DNA of 59,681 nt from Bacteroidaceae bacterium. GTDB lineage: Bacteria > Bacteroidota > Bacteroidia > Bacteroidales > Bacteroidaceae. Every line of letters starts with the position of its first letter. The first letter of the stretch is position 1. The position numbers were made by a program, and so were the translations under genes. Below, one piece after another: positions 44,313-55,400 of this stretch. A model generated the notes under the pieces. That model was not told the origin of the DNA. It ran no database searches and saw only the letters and a list, made by a program, of their open reading frames with translations. The DNA lies in the NCBI GenBank assembly GCA_017448825.1, contig JAFSKR010000040.1, forward strand, positions 1 to 59,681, in the 5' to 3' direction.

Positions 44313-46814
44313 TCATTCCAGTGTGATTTTCTGGATGATTTGCCCTGGATCGCCCACGATGAGGGTGAGAGTGTGGGCACGCTTGGTGCGGTCAATGGGA
44401 AAGGTAAGACAGTAGTCCTTACGATTCTCGAGCACTTGGAGTTTCCACGGATAAGACCACTCTTCGAACAGATTCTCACACACCACGGGTGGACATCCGT
44501 CGAGGCTGACTCCGATGCGATTGCTACGGTCGAGGCTGACTGGCCAGAAGGGGACGGTGGAGATGCAGACAGAGATTTCTCCCTGTCCTTCCGAAAGCAA
44601 CGTGGAGGCATCAAGACTAAAAGGGATGTCGATGTGGGAGGAGGCAAGGCTTGCTGGATTCTGCACAGGGGCAAGGGGTTCACCCATCTGGAGGGAGAGC
44701 CAGTCGGTGCCAATGCCTTCAATCAGTCGGAAGGGAGCACGCACCTTCACCTTGGAGAGGTCTATCCGACAGGTGTAGGTGGGGTGTTGCTGGTCATCTG
44801 GCAGACGGTGAGCATTGGTAGGTACAGTGACGAGTTCAGGCATCAGCTGGTATTTGGCACAATACCCGGGAGGTATCTGCGAGAGCATCTGGTTCCACTT
44901 GCCATCCATGTGCATATTATAGGCAGTCAGCAGGGTCTGGATGCTGTCGTGGGCTTGCTGTGCCTCCTGCGCATACAGGGCACTGCCCGTCTCGTGGTTA
45001 CGTTGTGCCATGAGGAACTTGCGGTTCATCTGATAGGCTGACTTGACGGAGTAGGCAATGATTTCGAAGAAAGCGGGACGCATGGCAGGGGACAACTGTC
45101 GAGAGATGATGTCGATGCGGTCGGAGATGCGCTGATAGTCGGCAAGCCGCTGTTGAGCGGTCTGACGTGCCTTGTCAGCGGTGGGTTGCTGACCAAAGGA
45201 GAAGTCAGTGTCATGCAGGAGGTTGTTTTCCTGACTGTCCCACTCCATCTCGTAACCCATAAATTCGGGCTTACGGTCCCATGCCAGACGGTAGTAGGTG
45301 TCGAGTATCTGCTGAAAGTCTTTTTCATACTGCTTGCCAAAGAGCGAGGCGAGCCATGTGGCTTGGTGGCTGTTCGCTTTCTCATAGGTGAACGCAGAGA
45401 GATTCCATGCCATATCGAAGAAGTGCTGCATCTCCATCTCCATCGGCTTAATGTCGCCCACATTGAGCAGCCAATATCGGTCGGCGCCAGCATCGTAGGC
45501 TTTCTTCAATTCTTCATACATCAGGACGGGGGCGGTCGTGGCTATCCACAGGTTGTCGTGAGGCGTACCCAAGTAACTGAGATGATAATAGACGCCGCTG
45601 CCTCCCTTGCGCTGACGCTCATCCGCATTGGAGACGCGCTTCATGTAACCATAATTGTCATCAGGCCAGACAAGGGTGATGTCCTCTGGCACACGAAGCC
45701 CTGCATCGTATATGTCGAGCGTCTCCTTGTAAGGCACAAAGATTTGGGGGATGTCGGCAGCTGCTTTCCGTTTGTGGGTTTCGAGTATCTGACGTTGGTC
45801 AGCAAACACCTGTTCCAACGTGCGGGCACGAACTTGGGGGTCGGTGGAACCCTTCATCGCCTCGTCATGAAGTCCGCGCATACCCGTGGTGTAGATGTTA
45901 TCATATTGAGCCGTCTCGCGGAGGCGGTCATCAAACTTCTTCCAGATGGTCTCCTTGTTCGTCAAGTAGTTCCACTCGCCGTCACGCGCCTTGTCCCACT
46001 CGGAATGGGCAGCGTTGTTGAAGAGCATCGGCTCACAGTGGCTCGTCGTAATCATGATGCCCCATGAGGATGCCACTTGCTGACTCTCAGGATGGCTGTA
46101 GAAAGCCCCCGTACAGGAGTGCATGGCAGGTGCCAACATATTGCCCTTCAGACGCAAAATCAGTTCGCACACCTTGTCGTAAGTCTTGGGGCCGATGTCG
46201 TTCAGTTCTTTCTCGAAGTTTCTCGACGACCACGTCTTCAAGCCCCAATCCTCATCGTTGATGAAGATGCCACGATACTTCACCGAAGGGGACTCCGAAG
46301 TATAGTTCTCCTTATAGTTGAGCGATGCCCTCTTCTGCACAGGCACGTCTGCCCACCAATACCACGGCGAGACACCCATACGTTCGCTCACGTGCAACAC
46401 GCCGTATGCCAACCCACGGGCATCACTGCCCACGATGATGAGCCGCTTGCCGCGCGTAAGGATTTTGTAACGTTCCCACGCACCTTGCAACTCGTCAGTC
46501 GGAACATCTGGGCACAACACCTTAGCCTTATCAACAGTGGCAAGGATGACCACATCGGCATCTTCACCCGTCAAGCCACCACCCTGTGCAGCAGAAGTCA
46601 CTCCCCCACCCTTTGTGACAAGTGCATCCACGGAAAGGGTCTGGGGACGCACGCCAGTCACTCGCTCCACGTCTTCACTTAGCACATGCGCCATCTTCTG
46701 CACCAACGGCACATCGTCTTTCGCCACCACCACTTGGCAACGTTTCAAATCGACAGCCCGCAGTACAGATACCGCAGCCATCACCATTCCAATCAGTAAA
46801 ATTACCTTTTTCAT
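44313..46814 (-). CDS. GH115 xylan alpha-1,2-glucuronidase
   Basis: 833 residues, signal peptide MKKVILLIGMVMAAVSVLRA. GH115 features: LIIVGSDARGLAYGVLHVSE, GVSPWYWWADVPVQKR, YRGIFINDEDWGLKTW, LRLKGNMLAPAMHSC, ITTSHCEPML and LVWPDDNYGYMKR. The family removes 4-O-methyl-glucuronate from internal and terminal xylose units of xylan. The C-terminal beta domain (about 690-833) binds substrate or dimerises in known members. The longer frame to 46865 overlaps the promoter, so the Met at 46814 is used. Confidence 0.94.
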   Translation of the reverse strand: MKKVILLIGMVMAAVSVLRAVDLKRCQVVVAKDDVPLVQKMAHVLSEDVERVTGVRPQTLSVDALVTKGGGVTSAAQGGGLTGEDADVVILATVDKAKVLCPDVPTDELQGAWERYKILTRGKRLIIVGSDARGLAYGVLHVSERMGVSPWYWWADVPVQKRASLNYKENYTSESPSVKYRGIFINDEDWGLKTWSSRNFEKELNDIGPKTYDKVCELILRLKGNMLAPAMHSCTGAFYSHPESQQVASSWGIMITTSHCEPMLFNNAAHSEWDKARDGEWNYLTNKETIWKKFDDRLRETAQYDNIYTTGMRGLHDEAMKGSTDPQVRARTLEQVFADQRQILETHKRKAAADIPQIFVPYKETLDIYDAGLRVPEDITLVWPDDNYGYMKRVSNADERQRKGGSGVYYHLSYLGTPHDNLWIATTAPVLMYEELKKAYDAGADRYWLLNVGDIKPMEMEMQHFFDMAWNLSAFTYEKANSHQATWLASLFGKQYEKDFQQILDTYYRLAWDRKPEFMGYEMEWDSQENNLLHDTDFSFGQQPTADKARQTAQQRLADYQRISDRIDIISRQLSPAMRPAFFEIIAYSVKSAYQMNRKFLMAQRNHETGSALYAQEAQQAHDSIQTLLTAYNMHMDGKWNQMLSQIPPGYCAKYQLMPELVTVPTNAHRLPDDQQHPTYTCRIDLSKVKVRAPFRLIEGIGTDWLSLQMGEPLAPVQNPASLASSHIDIPFSLDASTLLSEGQGEISVCISTVPFWPVSLDRSNRIGVSLDGCPPVVCENLFEEWSYPWKLQVLENRKDYCLTFPIDRTKRAHTLTLIVGDPGQIIQKITLE

Positions 46815-46862
46815 GACAACATATAGGTTATCGGTTATAAGTTCGTAAGGTTTTTTAAGTTG

Positions 46863-46870
46863 CAAAGTTA
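46863..46870 (-). promoter_or_regulatory. -7 box for GH115
   Basis: TAACTTTG on the minus strand, about 49 bases before the GH115 start. Confidence 0.65.
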
Positions 46871-46992
46871 GGGCTTTCTTTTCAGAAACCCTTTTCGCTT
46901 CGTACCATTTCTTTTTGATGATGTTTCAAGAGGGGATTCCACCATTACAAGTGACGGAAAAACGAGGGGCAGAACAAAAAAGAGGACAATAA

Positions 46993-47024
46993 TTTGTTCA
47001 ATTCGCTGGGATGGCGTACTTTTG
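46993..47024 (+). promoter_or_regulatory. -33/-7 promoter for the thioredoxin-like lipoprotein gene
   Basis: TTTG (46993-46996) and TACTTTTG (47017-47024) with a 20-base spacer, matching the Bacteroidetes consensus; 20 bases before the ATG. Confidence 0.75.
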
Positions 47025-47044
47025 CATGAACTTACGACATCATC

Positions 47045-48199
47045 ATGAAAAAAATACTGAATATGATAGCGGCAGGAGCCATTGTGCTGGCATCCTGCGA
47101 CCAGGCTCCCAAGTTCCACGTGGAGGGAACTATTGAGGAGGCGAAAGATTCCATGCTGTATTTTGCACAAAGCACCTTGGAAGGCGTGAAGAATCTGGAC
47201 TCAGTAAAGTTGGGCGAGAGCGGTACGTTCTCCTTCAAGACCTCGGCACCCAAAGATTGCCCAGAATTTTATTTGCTGCGCATCGGAGAGCATATCATCC
47301 ATTTCTCAGTAGATAGCACTGAAAGCCTCACCTTTGCGGCAAAACTCCCCACGATGGAAAGCGACTATACGGTGAGCGGCAACGAAAGCAGTGAGAAAAT
47401 TCGCGAGATTAGCCTCATGCAGCAACAGGTGCAGCGAAGACTGGTGGAGATTGAGCAGAATGAGGATATGTACCCTGGGGACAAGGTGGACAGCATCGAG
47501 CACATCATCAACCAATACAAGGAGCGTGTGAAGATGGGCTATATCTTCACCGACCCCAAGTCGGCAGCTGCCTACTATGCGGTGTGCCAAAGCCTCACAG
47601 ACATGCGAGGAACCTTCATGCTGTTCAATCCGCTGACGGACAGAAGCGACGTGAAATGTTATGCCACGGTGGCGACTTCATGGGATGGAACCTATCCTGA
47701 CGCACCACGCACCAAGCAACTCTGCAACATGGCCATCAAGGGAATGGACAACACAGCCAAGCCGCAACAGAAAGTGGTGGAACTGGACGAGAAAAAGGTG
47801 AAGGAAACGGGCATCATCGACATCAACCTGCCCGACATCAACAGCAACCTGCACAGCATCCTCGACTTGAAAGGCAAGGTCGTACTCATCGACTTCACCG
47901 CCTATGCTGCGAAGGAGTCGGCAGAACGCACACGCCTGATGCGCTCACTCTATGAGAAGTATCACGGACAAGGTTTCGAAATTTACCAAATTTCGCTGGA
48001 CGACGATGTGCACTTCTGGAAGTTCTCGTGCGAAAACTTGCCGTGGGTGTGTGTGCATGAAACCGATGGCAATGTCACCAACATTTATGGCGTTGCCAAT
48101 CTGCCCACATTCTTCTTGGTCAACAGAGACAACGAAATTGTCCTCCGCAGCGACTTTATGGAAGGAACGCTGGAAGACAATATAAGGAAACTCCTATAA
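47045..48199 (+). CDS. DUF4369/thioredoxin-like lipoprotein lacking the CxxC pair
   Basis: 384 residues. A lipobox (GAIVLASC) makes it a lipoprotein. The N-terminal region (FHVEGTIEEAKDSMLYF ... LDSVKLGESGTFSF) is the DUF4369 beta domain; a helical linker follows; the C terminus is a TlpA-like thioredoxin fold (VVLIDFTAYAAKESAERT, GVANLPTFFLVNRD). The expected WCxxC is YAAKE, so it cannot do disulfide exchange, although the cis-Pro (LPTFF) is kept. A binding or scaffolding role is more likely than redox. Confidence 0.87.
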   Translation: MKKILNMIAAGAIVLASCDQAPKFHVEGTIEEAKDSMLYFAQSTLEGVKNLDSVKLGESGTFSFKTSAPKDCPEFYLLRIGEHIIHFSVDSTESLTFAAKLPTMESDYTVSGNESSEKIREISLMQQQVQRRLVEIEQNEDMYPGDKVDSIEHIINQYKERVKMGYIFTDPKSAAAYYAVCQSLTDMRGTFMLFNPLTDRSDVKCYATVATSWDGTYPDAPRTKQLCNMAIKGMDNTAKPQQKVVELDEKKVKETGIIDINLPDINSNLHSILDLKGKVVLIDFTAYAAKESAERTRLMRSLYEKYHGQGFEIYQISLDDDVHFWKFSCENLPWVCVHETDGNVTNIYGVANLPTFFLVNRDNEIVLRSDFMEGTLEDNIRKLL

Positions 48200-48356
48200 G
48201 AAAAAAGGAAAAGGAGGGGGGGGTAATTTATCAGAAGTTATAATAACTTGCAAAGTATCTTTACGTCTACGAGAATGTACCGTTTACTCTTTTCTCCTTG
48301 CTCATTTTACACATGCTTCGCCCACCAGCAGGTGACCGCTATTATGTGTAGATGTT

Positions 48357-49343
48357 TCATAGTCTCAATCCGAAGAAGGTACGGATGCACCATTTGATAT
48401 TGTGTATGGCGAGCGTATCCTCATGGCCGATGTTGGTGAAATTGAATACCATTGAGAGGCCGAGGAACTTGTTGCCCCAGTGGCGAACGACAGCACCGCG
48501 CCCAGTGATGATGACCTCGGGGAAGTGGTAGTGAAGTGGTACGCGGGTGTCACCGAAAGTCATTGACGTGTTGCTATAGACGATGAACGTGGGCAGAGCG
48601 GATATGTGCAGAAGCCAGCCCTGACCTGGCACGTAATTATAGCCATAGCCTGCACCAAGAGCGATGTTCGTCATCTTCAGATCCATCTCCTGATCCCAGT
48701 CGAGGGAAGCGTACTGTCCCATGCCCGAAGCCGCCAGCAGGAAGCTACCAGCAGAGTGCCGCTGGATGTAGCTCTGTGAGAAGGCGGCAGGATAGGAGAA
48801 GCGGCGGCTGTTGAAGACATAGAAAGCATTCAGGTTCAGCGTCTTCACTGATAGCAAACCATCAGGCAGTTCGATACGTTCCATACCCTCATGGTCGTGC
48901 CAGCCCGTGAAGTTCTTGGCATCCTGATAGATGACATCGAAGCCAAAGCGCCGGCCGTAGCTGTTGAAGTTCAGTTCGAAGTCACGGTACTTGCCCATCA
49001 ATTTGACGGGATTGAGTGCCGCGCTGAGCGAAAGGCCGAGGTAACTGACACCCACGCTGACCGTAGCCTTCCTGCTCGCCTCCATCTCTGCCTTGAAATG
49101 CTTCCCCTGGTCTATCCCCTCAGCTTCAATCTTCGCTCCCGACACATTCATCCGAGCCGTGACCGTCCACTTCGTCGCAGGCCGCGCGATGTACGCTGTG
49201 TCAATGTTGCCCTTACGGTAGTTCACGGTCAGGATGCTGTCAACACGATGAAAGATTGACTGCGCCCCTACGGGTACAGTCAATCCTTGTAAGCATACAA
49301 AAATACAAACGAGTATTTTAACGGATGAAGACTTTCTTTCCAT
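48357..49343 (-). CDS. DUF4421 family outer-membrane protein
   Basis: 328 residues; signal peptide ending VPVGAQS. Alternating strands, GYGYNYVPGQGWLLHISALP and a terminal aromatic-rich strand fit a beta-barrel; the pattern matches DUF4421. Function unknown. The start at 49343 (MERKSSSVK) overlaps the 3' end of the upstream adhesin-like gene by 26 bases; earlier Met codons belong to a frame inside that gene. Probably co-transcribed with the two large genes upstream. Confidence 0.8.
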   Translation of the reverse strand: MERKSSSVKILVCIFVCLQGLTVPVGAQSIFHRVDSILTVNYRKGNIDTAYIARPATKWTVTARMNVSGAKIEAEGIDQGKHFKAEMEASRKATVSVGVSYLGLSLSAALNPVKLMGKYRDFELNFNSYGRRFGFDVIYQDAKNFTGWHDHEGMERIELPDGLLSVKTLNLNAFYVFNSRRFSYPAAFSQSYIQRHSAGSFLLAASGMGQYASLDWDQEMDLKMTNIALGAGYGYNYVPGQGWLLHISALPTFIVYSNTSMTFGDTRVPLHYHFPEVIITGRGAVVRHWGNKFLGLSMVFNFTNIGHEDTLAIHNIKWCIRTFFGLRL

Positions 49344-52300
49344 TCTCGATAAACAGTCCCTTGTCTGGTTTAACCTTGAGCAGACGACCTTGGAGGTCGA
49401 AGTAGAGGCTCTTGCCGTCGGCATCGATAGCACGGAGGGTGGTCTGGATGTCGGTGGGCGTACTGTCGATGTAAGGGATGTTAGCTTCGTAGCCCAAATT
49501 ATCATAGTTGACGTTCTCACCAGTGCTGGTGCCCTGCTGGTCGCTCAGTTGGAACATCGTCTTGTAGATGCCAGGTTGGGCAGCGGCGCGCATACGTGCT
49601 GCTGCGGGGGAGTCAGCAGAAGCATCGACCTCGAAATAACCTCGGAAGGCCGACAGGCGGTTTTGCTCCACACCATCCTCAGACTGGAAGCGTGCCCAAG
49701 TGCCATCTGCGCGCAAGCCGTAGATATTCATATTGTCGGCTTCCACGTCGGAAATACTACGGAAGTTAGCCTTCCATTTTCCTACGGGCGTGAACTTGTC
49801 CTCAAAGTACCAGTCCTCGAAACTATTGACCACGTTCTGTTCGTCGTCGATAACGGTATTGGTCAGCATGACGCCAGTGGCGCTCAGATTCAGCTGACCC
49901 TTTATGACGACAACGAGGTACGCCCTACCCGCTTGCATGAGACTGGGATTGGCATCCGGCAGGAAGATGAGCTGCTTGTAGTATTCCTCCTTGAAGCGCA
50001 AACGGAAGACTTTGGCCTGATCGGCCTCGTTATAGTCGGTGAAGTCGTAGTCGTAGGGCAGGCTGACGATGTAGGCACGGGGAACCCAGGAGCCGTCGCT
50101 CTGCTGGGTGGCTGAGAGTACGCGGTCGTAGGTGACGTTGACTTTCTTGTCTTTGAAGTGTTCAATGACCTCAGCATTTTGAGCCTCATATTGACTGTCA
50201 TCCTTCAAGTCAGCCCATTCCATAGGCTTTTGGAAGCCGATAAAGTCATCGACCGATACTGAACTACCCGTGAACTTCAACTGGTAAACGCCAGAGTGTG
50301 GTGCGATGAAGTAGAGGGAGTCGGCAGTGATATAGGTGTTCTGGTAGGTCCAGTCAGCATCGACATCACGCTTGTAGAACACGTTGAGCCAACCGCTGCT
50401 AATGTCGGCATAGAAGCGCAGCACGTCGCCCTTCTTGGCCTGCAGACTTGGAGTGATGAGTTCGTAGGCATCGCTGTCGGTATGAGGAGCCCATGACTTC
50501 TCGCCGCCACCCATGCCCATCATGGCCATCATGTCCATGCCGCCACTCTTGGTAATCAGCCAGCCTGTAGTCTCCCATCCTAAAGGCAGTTCCGAGGTCT
50601 CGCCTTCCTCAACCTCGAACTCTGGCTCAAAGTCTTCCGACCAGGCATCATCGTATGTGATGTAGGCAGACAAGTAAATCATCTGTGTGGCTATCTGGCA
50701 ATTCTGTGGTACCAGTATGAGTGCTGCTTGATGTGCACCCAAAGCCTCTGGATTATGATTGAAAGTCACATCGACTGTGGCCGACTGACCTGCTTCGATA
50801 GTAAACATCTGTTGACTCAAGGTATAGAACGTAGGATCGCTCGACATGGCATAGAGTTGCAATGTCGATGTTCCTGTGTTGATGAGCTGGAATGTCTTGG
50901 TCAGGTTGCCACGGGCTATGCCGTAGTTGACAGTCTGCACACTGCTTCCATTGTGGCGCACCAGCAGATCGGGAGCATTCATATTGATGCGGCCACCGGC
51001 AATGCTGTCGATGCAAAGGCTGTCGCCTGAGATAAAGCGGAAACGGTAGTCGCCTGCTGGAAGCCAGGAAATCCATTTCACGTGATTCAGTGTGTCCTTC
51101 AGCTGGTAGGCATCTACCCTTTCCCATTGGTTGCTTCCGTATATAGACTTCTCGATGGTCACGTTGGCCTGTGGGTCGATGATGGGACCCTTGTAACTGC
51201 CATCGCCATTCTTCAGCGAGAAAACCACTGCGTCGTTTACGCCCTGAATGGTCAGCGGGGGCGTCATAAACCAGTCGCTGGCTCCACCACCGCCAAAGAT
51301 GGCTCCCATGGCAGCCATACCACCGCCAGCGGGATTATAGTGCGTAGCTACACCTTCCTTGACCACGAAGCCTTCGCCATAACAGCCAAAGGGCATCTGA
51401 TTGTCATTGAAGTCGGTAAACCACACTTCTGGATCAGTAATGAGGGCTGCAACGTTGATATGTGTGCTAGACAAACGATTATCCTCGGGTGTGAAAGTAA
51501 TCATGGTCTCGTTCTTGCCAATACTGCCTGCGCCATAATGGAACGTGACGTTCACCGTGGCAGAGTCGCCGGCTGCAATGGTAAGCTGGTCTTTATCGAC
51601 GCTGAACAGCTCTGATTCTCCCGACGAGATATTGACCTTCAAGGTACCCGTTCCAGTATTGATAACGATAAACTCCTTGGTGCTGTCCTTGTCGCATACG
51701 CTATAATCTACAAAACGGGTGTGCAGACTGTCAACCGTAATGAGCAGGTCGGGTGCCTCGTTGTCGACGTGGAAGCCCGCCACGCTGTCTATCTCTGCAT
51801 CGACATAAGAGATAAAGCGGAAACGGTATTCACCCTTCGGTGTGCCTGAAACGGTGAGCGTCTGGAATTCGTCATTGAGTGTTGACGTAAAGTCAGCCAC
51901 GCGCACCCATTGGTTCTTGCCATATACCGAGCGCTCCACGACGAACAAAGTGTCAGTAAAACCCATGATGGCCTTCAGGTCGAAACTGAAACCACCAGAA
52001 CCGTCAGAACCACCGAAACTATCGTCCTCGCCATTTGTCTTTCTGGCGCTGAACACCATGTTCTCGCCTTCCTCAAGAGCCACGGGAGGCGTGAGCAGAT
52101 AGGTCCTGATACGGTCGCCACCAAACATACTTCCCATACCGGGCATTCCATTATTGCCCATAGGATTTTCGGTGTTCCCCATACCGGGAAAGCCGTTGTT
52201 TTCGGAATCTACAGTGGCCTTGGCCTTAGCTTTTCCGTCCTTTACTTTCCAACCCTCGCTAAACCAGCCGAAGGGGAACTTATCTCCATCGTTGAACCGC

Positions 52301-52392
52301 TCGTCCATCTGCTCCGTAGCAATAGACTGAGCCTGTATGCTAACCCCCACAAACAGGAGCAGCATGGAAAGAAGCAATTTATTTATCATCAT
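49318..52392 (-). CDS. Adhesin-like secreted protein, paralogue 1, with sorting tail
   Basis: 1,024 residues; signal peptide ending VSIQAQ. The chain alternates lectin-like sandwich domains of the choice-of-anchor-J/cleaved-adhesin kind (MDERFNDGDKFPFGWFSEGW, FRFISYVDAEIDSVAGFHVD) with ASH/DUF1573-like domains (VINTGTGTLKVNI, FTIEAGQSATVDVTFNH), then a C-terminal block ending LYFDLQGRL ... GLFIENGKKVFIR. Gly/Met-rich loops (MMAMMGMGGG) occur inside. Surface location is expected. It lies 26 bases after the second paralogue. No catalytic motif is visible. Confidence 0.83.
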   Translation of the reverse strand: MMINKLLLSMLLLFVGVSIQAQSIATEQMDERFNDGDKFPFGWFSEGWKVKDGKAKAKATVDSENNGFPGMGNTENPMGNNGMPGMGSMFGGDRIRTYLLTPPVALEEGENMVFSARKTNGEDDSFGGSDGSGGFSFDLKAIMGFTDTLFVVERSVYGKNQWVRVADFTSTLNDEFQTLTVSGTPKGEYRFRFISYVDAEIDSVAGFHVDNEAPDLLITVDSLHTRFVDYSVCDKDSTKEFIVINTGTGTLKVNISSGESELFSVDKDQLTIAAGDSATVNVTFHYGAGSIGKNETMITFTPEDNRLSSTHINVAALITDPEVWFTDFNDNQMPFGCYGEGFVVKEGVATHYNPAGGGMAAMGAIFGGGGASDWFMTPPLTIQGVNDAVVFSLKNGDGSYKGPIIDPQANVTIEKSIYGSNQWERVDAYQLKDTLNHVKWISWLPAGDYRFRFISGDSLCIDSIAGGRINMNAPDLLVRHNGSSVQTVNYGIARGNLTKTFQLINTGTSTLQLYAMSSDPTFYTLSQQMFTIEAGQSATVDVTFNHNPEALGAHQAALILVPQNCQIATQMIYLSAYITYDDAWSEDFEPEFEVEEGETSELPLGWETTGWLITKSGGMDMMAMMGMGGGEKSWAPHTDSDAYELITPSLQAKKGDVLRFYADISSGWLNVFYKRDVDADWTYQNTYITADSLYFIAPHSGVYQLKFTGSSVSVDDFIGFQKPMEWADLKDDSQYEAQNAEVIEHFKDKKVNVTYDRVLSATQQSDGSWVPRAYIVSLPYDYDFTDYNEADQAKVFRLRFKEEYYKQLIFLPDANPSLMQAGRAYLVVVIKGQLNLSATGVMLTNTVIDDEQNVVNSFEDWYFEDKFTPVGKWKANFRSISDVEADNMNIYGLRADGTWARFQSEDGVEQNRLSAFRGYFEVDASADSPAAARMRAAAQPGIYKTMFQLSDQQGTSTGENVNYDNLGYEANIPYIDSTPTDIQTTLRAIDADGKSLYFDLQGRLLKVKPDKGLFIENGKKVFIR

Positions 52393-52418
52393 TGTTATGT
52401 TTTTGTAGTTATTTCATT

Positions 52419-55400
52419 TCACTCGTTGGCGAAAATTTTCTTGCCGTTGAGGATATAGATTCCATTCTGCGGTTTACCATTGAGCAGACGCCCTTGCAGG
52501 TCGAAGTAGAGGCTCTTGCCGTCGGCATCGATAGCACGGAGGGTGGTCTGGATGTCGGTGGGCGTATTGTCGGTGTAAGGGATGATGGCCTCGAAGCCCA
52601 GATTATCATAGTTGACGTTCTCACCAGTGCTGGTGCCCTGCTGGTCGCTCACTTGGAACATCGTCTTGTAGATGCCGGGCAAGGCGGTAGCACGGAAGCG
52701 TGCTTTTGCGGTAGCGTCGTTGGCAGCGTTGGCCTCGAAATAGCCCCGGAAGGCTGACAAGTGGTTTTTCTCCACACCATCCTCAGACTGGAATCGTGCC
52801 CATGTGCCATCATCGCGCAAGCCGTAGATATTCATATTGTCGGCCTCCACGTCGGAGATGCTCTTGAAGTTTGCTTGCCATTTTCCTACGGGCGTGAACT
52901 TGTCTTCAAAGTACCAGTCCTCGAAACTATTGACCACGTTCTGTTCGTCGTCGATAACGGTATTGGTCAGCATGACGCCAGTGGCACTCAAGTTGATCTG
53001 CCCTTTGTTGACCACGATGAGATATGCCCTTCCGGCTTGCATGAGGGTCGGAATCTTGTATTCGCCACCAATGATATCGACATCTGGCAGGAAGACGAAC
53101 TGCTTGTAGTATTCCTCCTTGAAAGCTAAGCGGAAAATTCTGGCCCTGTCGGCCTCGTAGTAATCTGTGAAGTCGTAGTCGTAGGGAAGGCTTACGATGT
53201 ATGCACGGGGAATCCAACTGCCATCGCTCTGCTGAGTAGCCGAAAGTGTGCGGTCGTAGTTGACGTTGACGGTCAGACCATTGCATTGCTCTAATACGTT
53301 AGCATTGGCAGCATCGTCTTCTTCAGAAAGGGCAACCTCTTGGATGGGTTGGTGGAAACCGTAGAAATTGTCAAGCGAGGCACTCGGAGAGGTGAAGCGC
53401 AGCTGGTAAACACCTGAATAGGGAGCCACGAAGTAGGCGAAACCGCTTTGTACGAACGTGTCGTAGTAAGTCCAACTGTCACCGTCATCGAGGCTATAGT
53501 ACACGTTGAGTTGGCCGCTGGCACCGCCACCCATGAACATGCCCATCATGGCCATCATGCCGCCACCGCCCAGCTCAGCCTCGAAGCGTAGCACGTCGCC
53601 TTTCTTTGCTTGCAGACGTGGGGTGATGAGCTCGTAGGCATCGGAACTTGTTGTGGCCATCCACGTCTTGGGTGCTTCGTCGCCGCCGCCCATCATACCG
53701 CTAAACATATCCATGATACCACCGCCACCATCAGGCAGTTTGACCTCCCAGCCGGTGGTCTCCCAGCCTTCTGGCAGGTCTATAGGTTTCGTCTCGTCTT
53801 CACGCAGGTATTCCGGCTCGAAGTTCTCTGTCCAAGCATCAGCATAGGTGCTATAGGCCGTGAGCGGGTATGTCAGAGGCGAGAGGACTGTACTCGTCGG
53901 TGCGAAGGTGACTAAGCCCTGATGAATGCCTAACGACTCTTGGTCGAAGAGATAAGTCACATCGATGTTGACTGTGTCGCTGGCCTCGACGGCAAATGCC
54001 TTGGTAGCGAGACCGAAGGTTTTCTCGTCGGAAGAGACAACGGAGCCCTGCAACGATCCAGTACCCGTATTGACCACAGCAAATGTTGCTGTGCTGTTGG
54101 CCTGCGGCATGCCGAAGTTGACGGCAGTGGCTGCGGTATTGTTGCGGAGCACATAGAGGTCGGGGGCATTCTCGTCGAGATGGAATCCAGCTATGCTGTC
54201 AACGACGATGCTGTCGGAGGCACTGATGCGGAAGCGGTACTCTCCAGGCTCAATGTATCCCACCCAGAGTACTCTGTACGTAGAGTCGAGAGGCTCTGTG
54301 AACTCCTTCACCTTCTCCCACTTGCCAGAGCCATATATCGACTTCTCGACGATGACCGACGAGCTGCCGCCACCGAACATGGCACCCATGCCAGCCATAC
54401 CATCATCGCCGCTGCCGCTCTTGACAGAGAAGAGTAGCACTTCGTCGGCACTTTCAACCTTGAGGGGCGGTGTCATCAGGAACGACGACGTGCCGCCGCC
54501 CATAAAGGCTCCCATGCCGTCATCGGCACTGGTAGTTGCCACGTTGTCGCGGAACTCCCAGCCCTCGGTGAAGAAGCCCTTGGGCTGGACGTTGGCGTTG
54601 AAGTTCTCCATCCACACGCCGAGCTGGGTGACAACGGCCGTAACATTCAGGGTTTTGCCATAAACGCGCTCGTCGGCAGGAGTGAAGCTCACCCGTGCCT
54701 CGTTCTTGCCAATCTGTCCAGCTGCGAAATTAAAGGTGATATTAACATCGAGCGTATCGGCTGCAGCCACCTCCAATTGTTCTGAGCTCACCGAGAACAG
54801 GGCAGCGTTGTCAGAGGCGATGTCCACCTTCAGCATACCCGTAGCCGTGTTGATGACCTTGAGCGTCCGTGTGCTGTCCTCGGTGCAGAGGCTGAAGTCC
54901 AAGTGGTAAGCCCTTGCATCGTTCTCAATAATGTAGATGTCGGGAGCCTCGTTGTCGATGTGGAAACCAGCCATGCTGTCAATCAGCACTTCACCGCCAG
55001 CCCTGAAACGGAAACGGTATTCGCCGGCAGGCGTATTGGTGATGGTGAATGTCTTGAAGAGGGTGTCGAGTTCGGTGGTGAAGTCGGCTACGCGCACCCA
55101 CTCGTTACGGCTGTACACCGACCGTTCCACGACGAAGGTGGAGTCGCTGGTACCGAAACTGATGCTCATGCCAGAACCAGAGTCGTCCTTCTTGCCTTTC
55201 ATCGCTGAAAATACCAGCGACTCGCCATCCTTGACGACCAAGGGAGGTGTGAGCAGGTAGTTGGGCTTGCTGTCGCCACCCATGAACGAACTCATGAGAT
55301 CACCCATATTGAAGTTGCCTTTGTTTTCTTCAGGGTCTTCTTCAGGATCACCTTCAGGGTCTTCTTCGGGGTCGTTTTTCTCGGAATTGCCCATCAACTT

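Noticed and set aside
45153-46067. 304-codon plus-strand ORF
   Set aside because: Antisense shadow of GH115.
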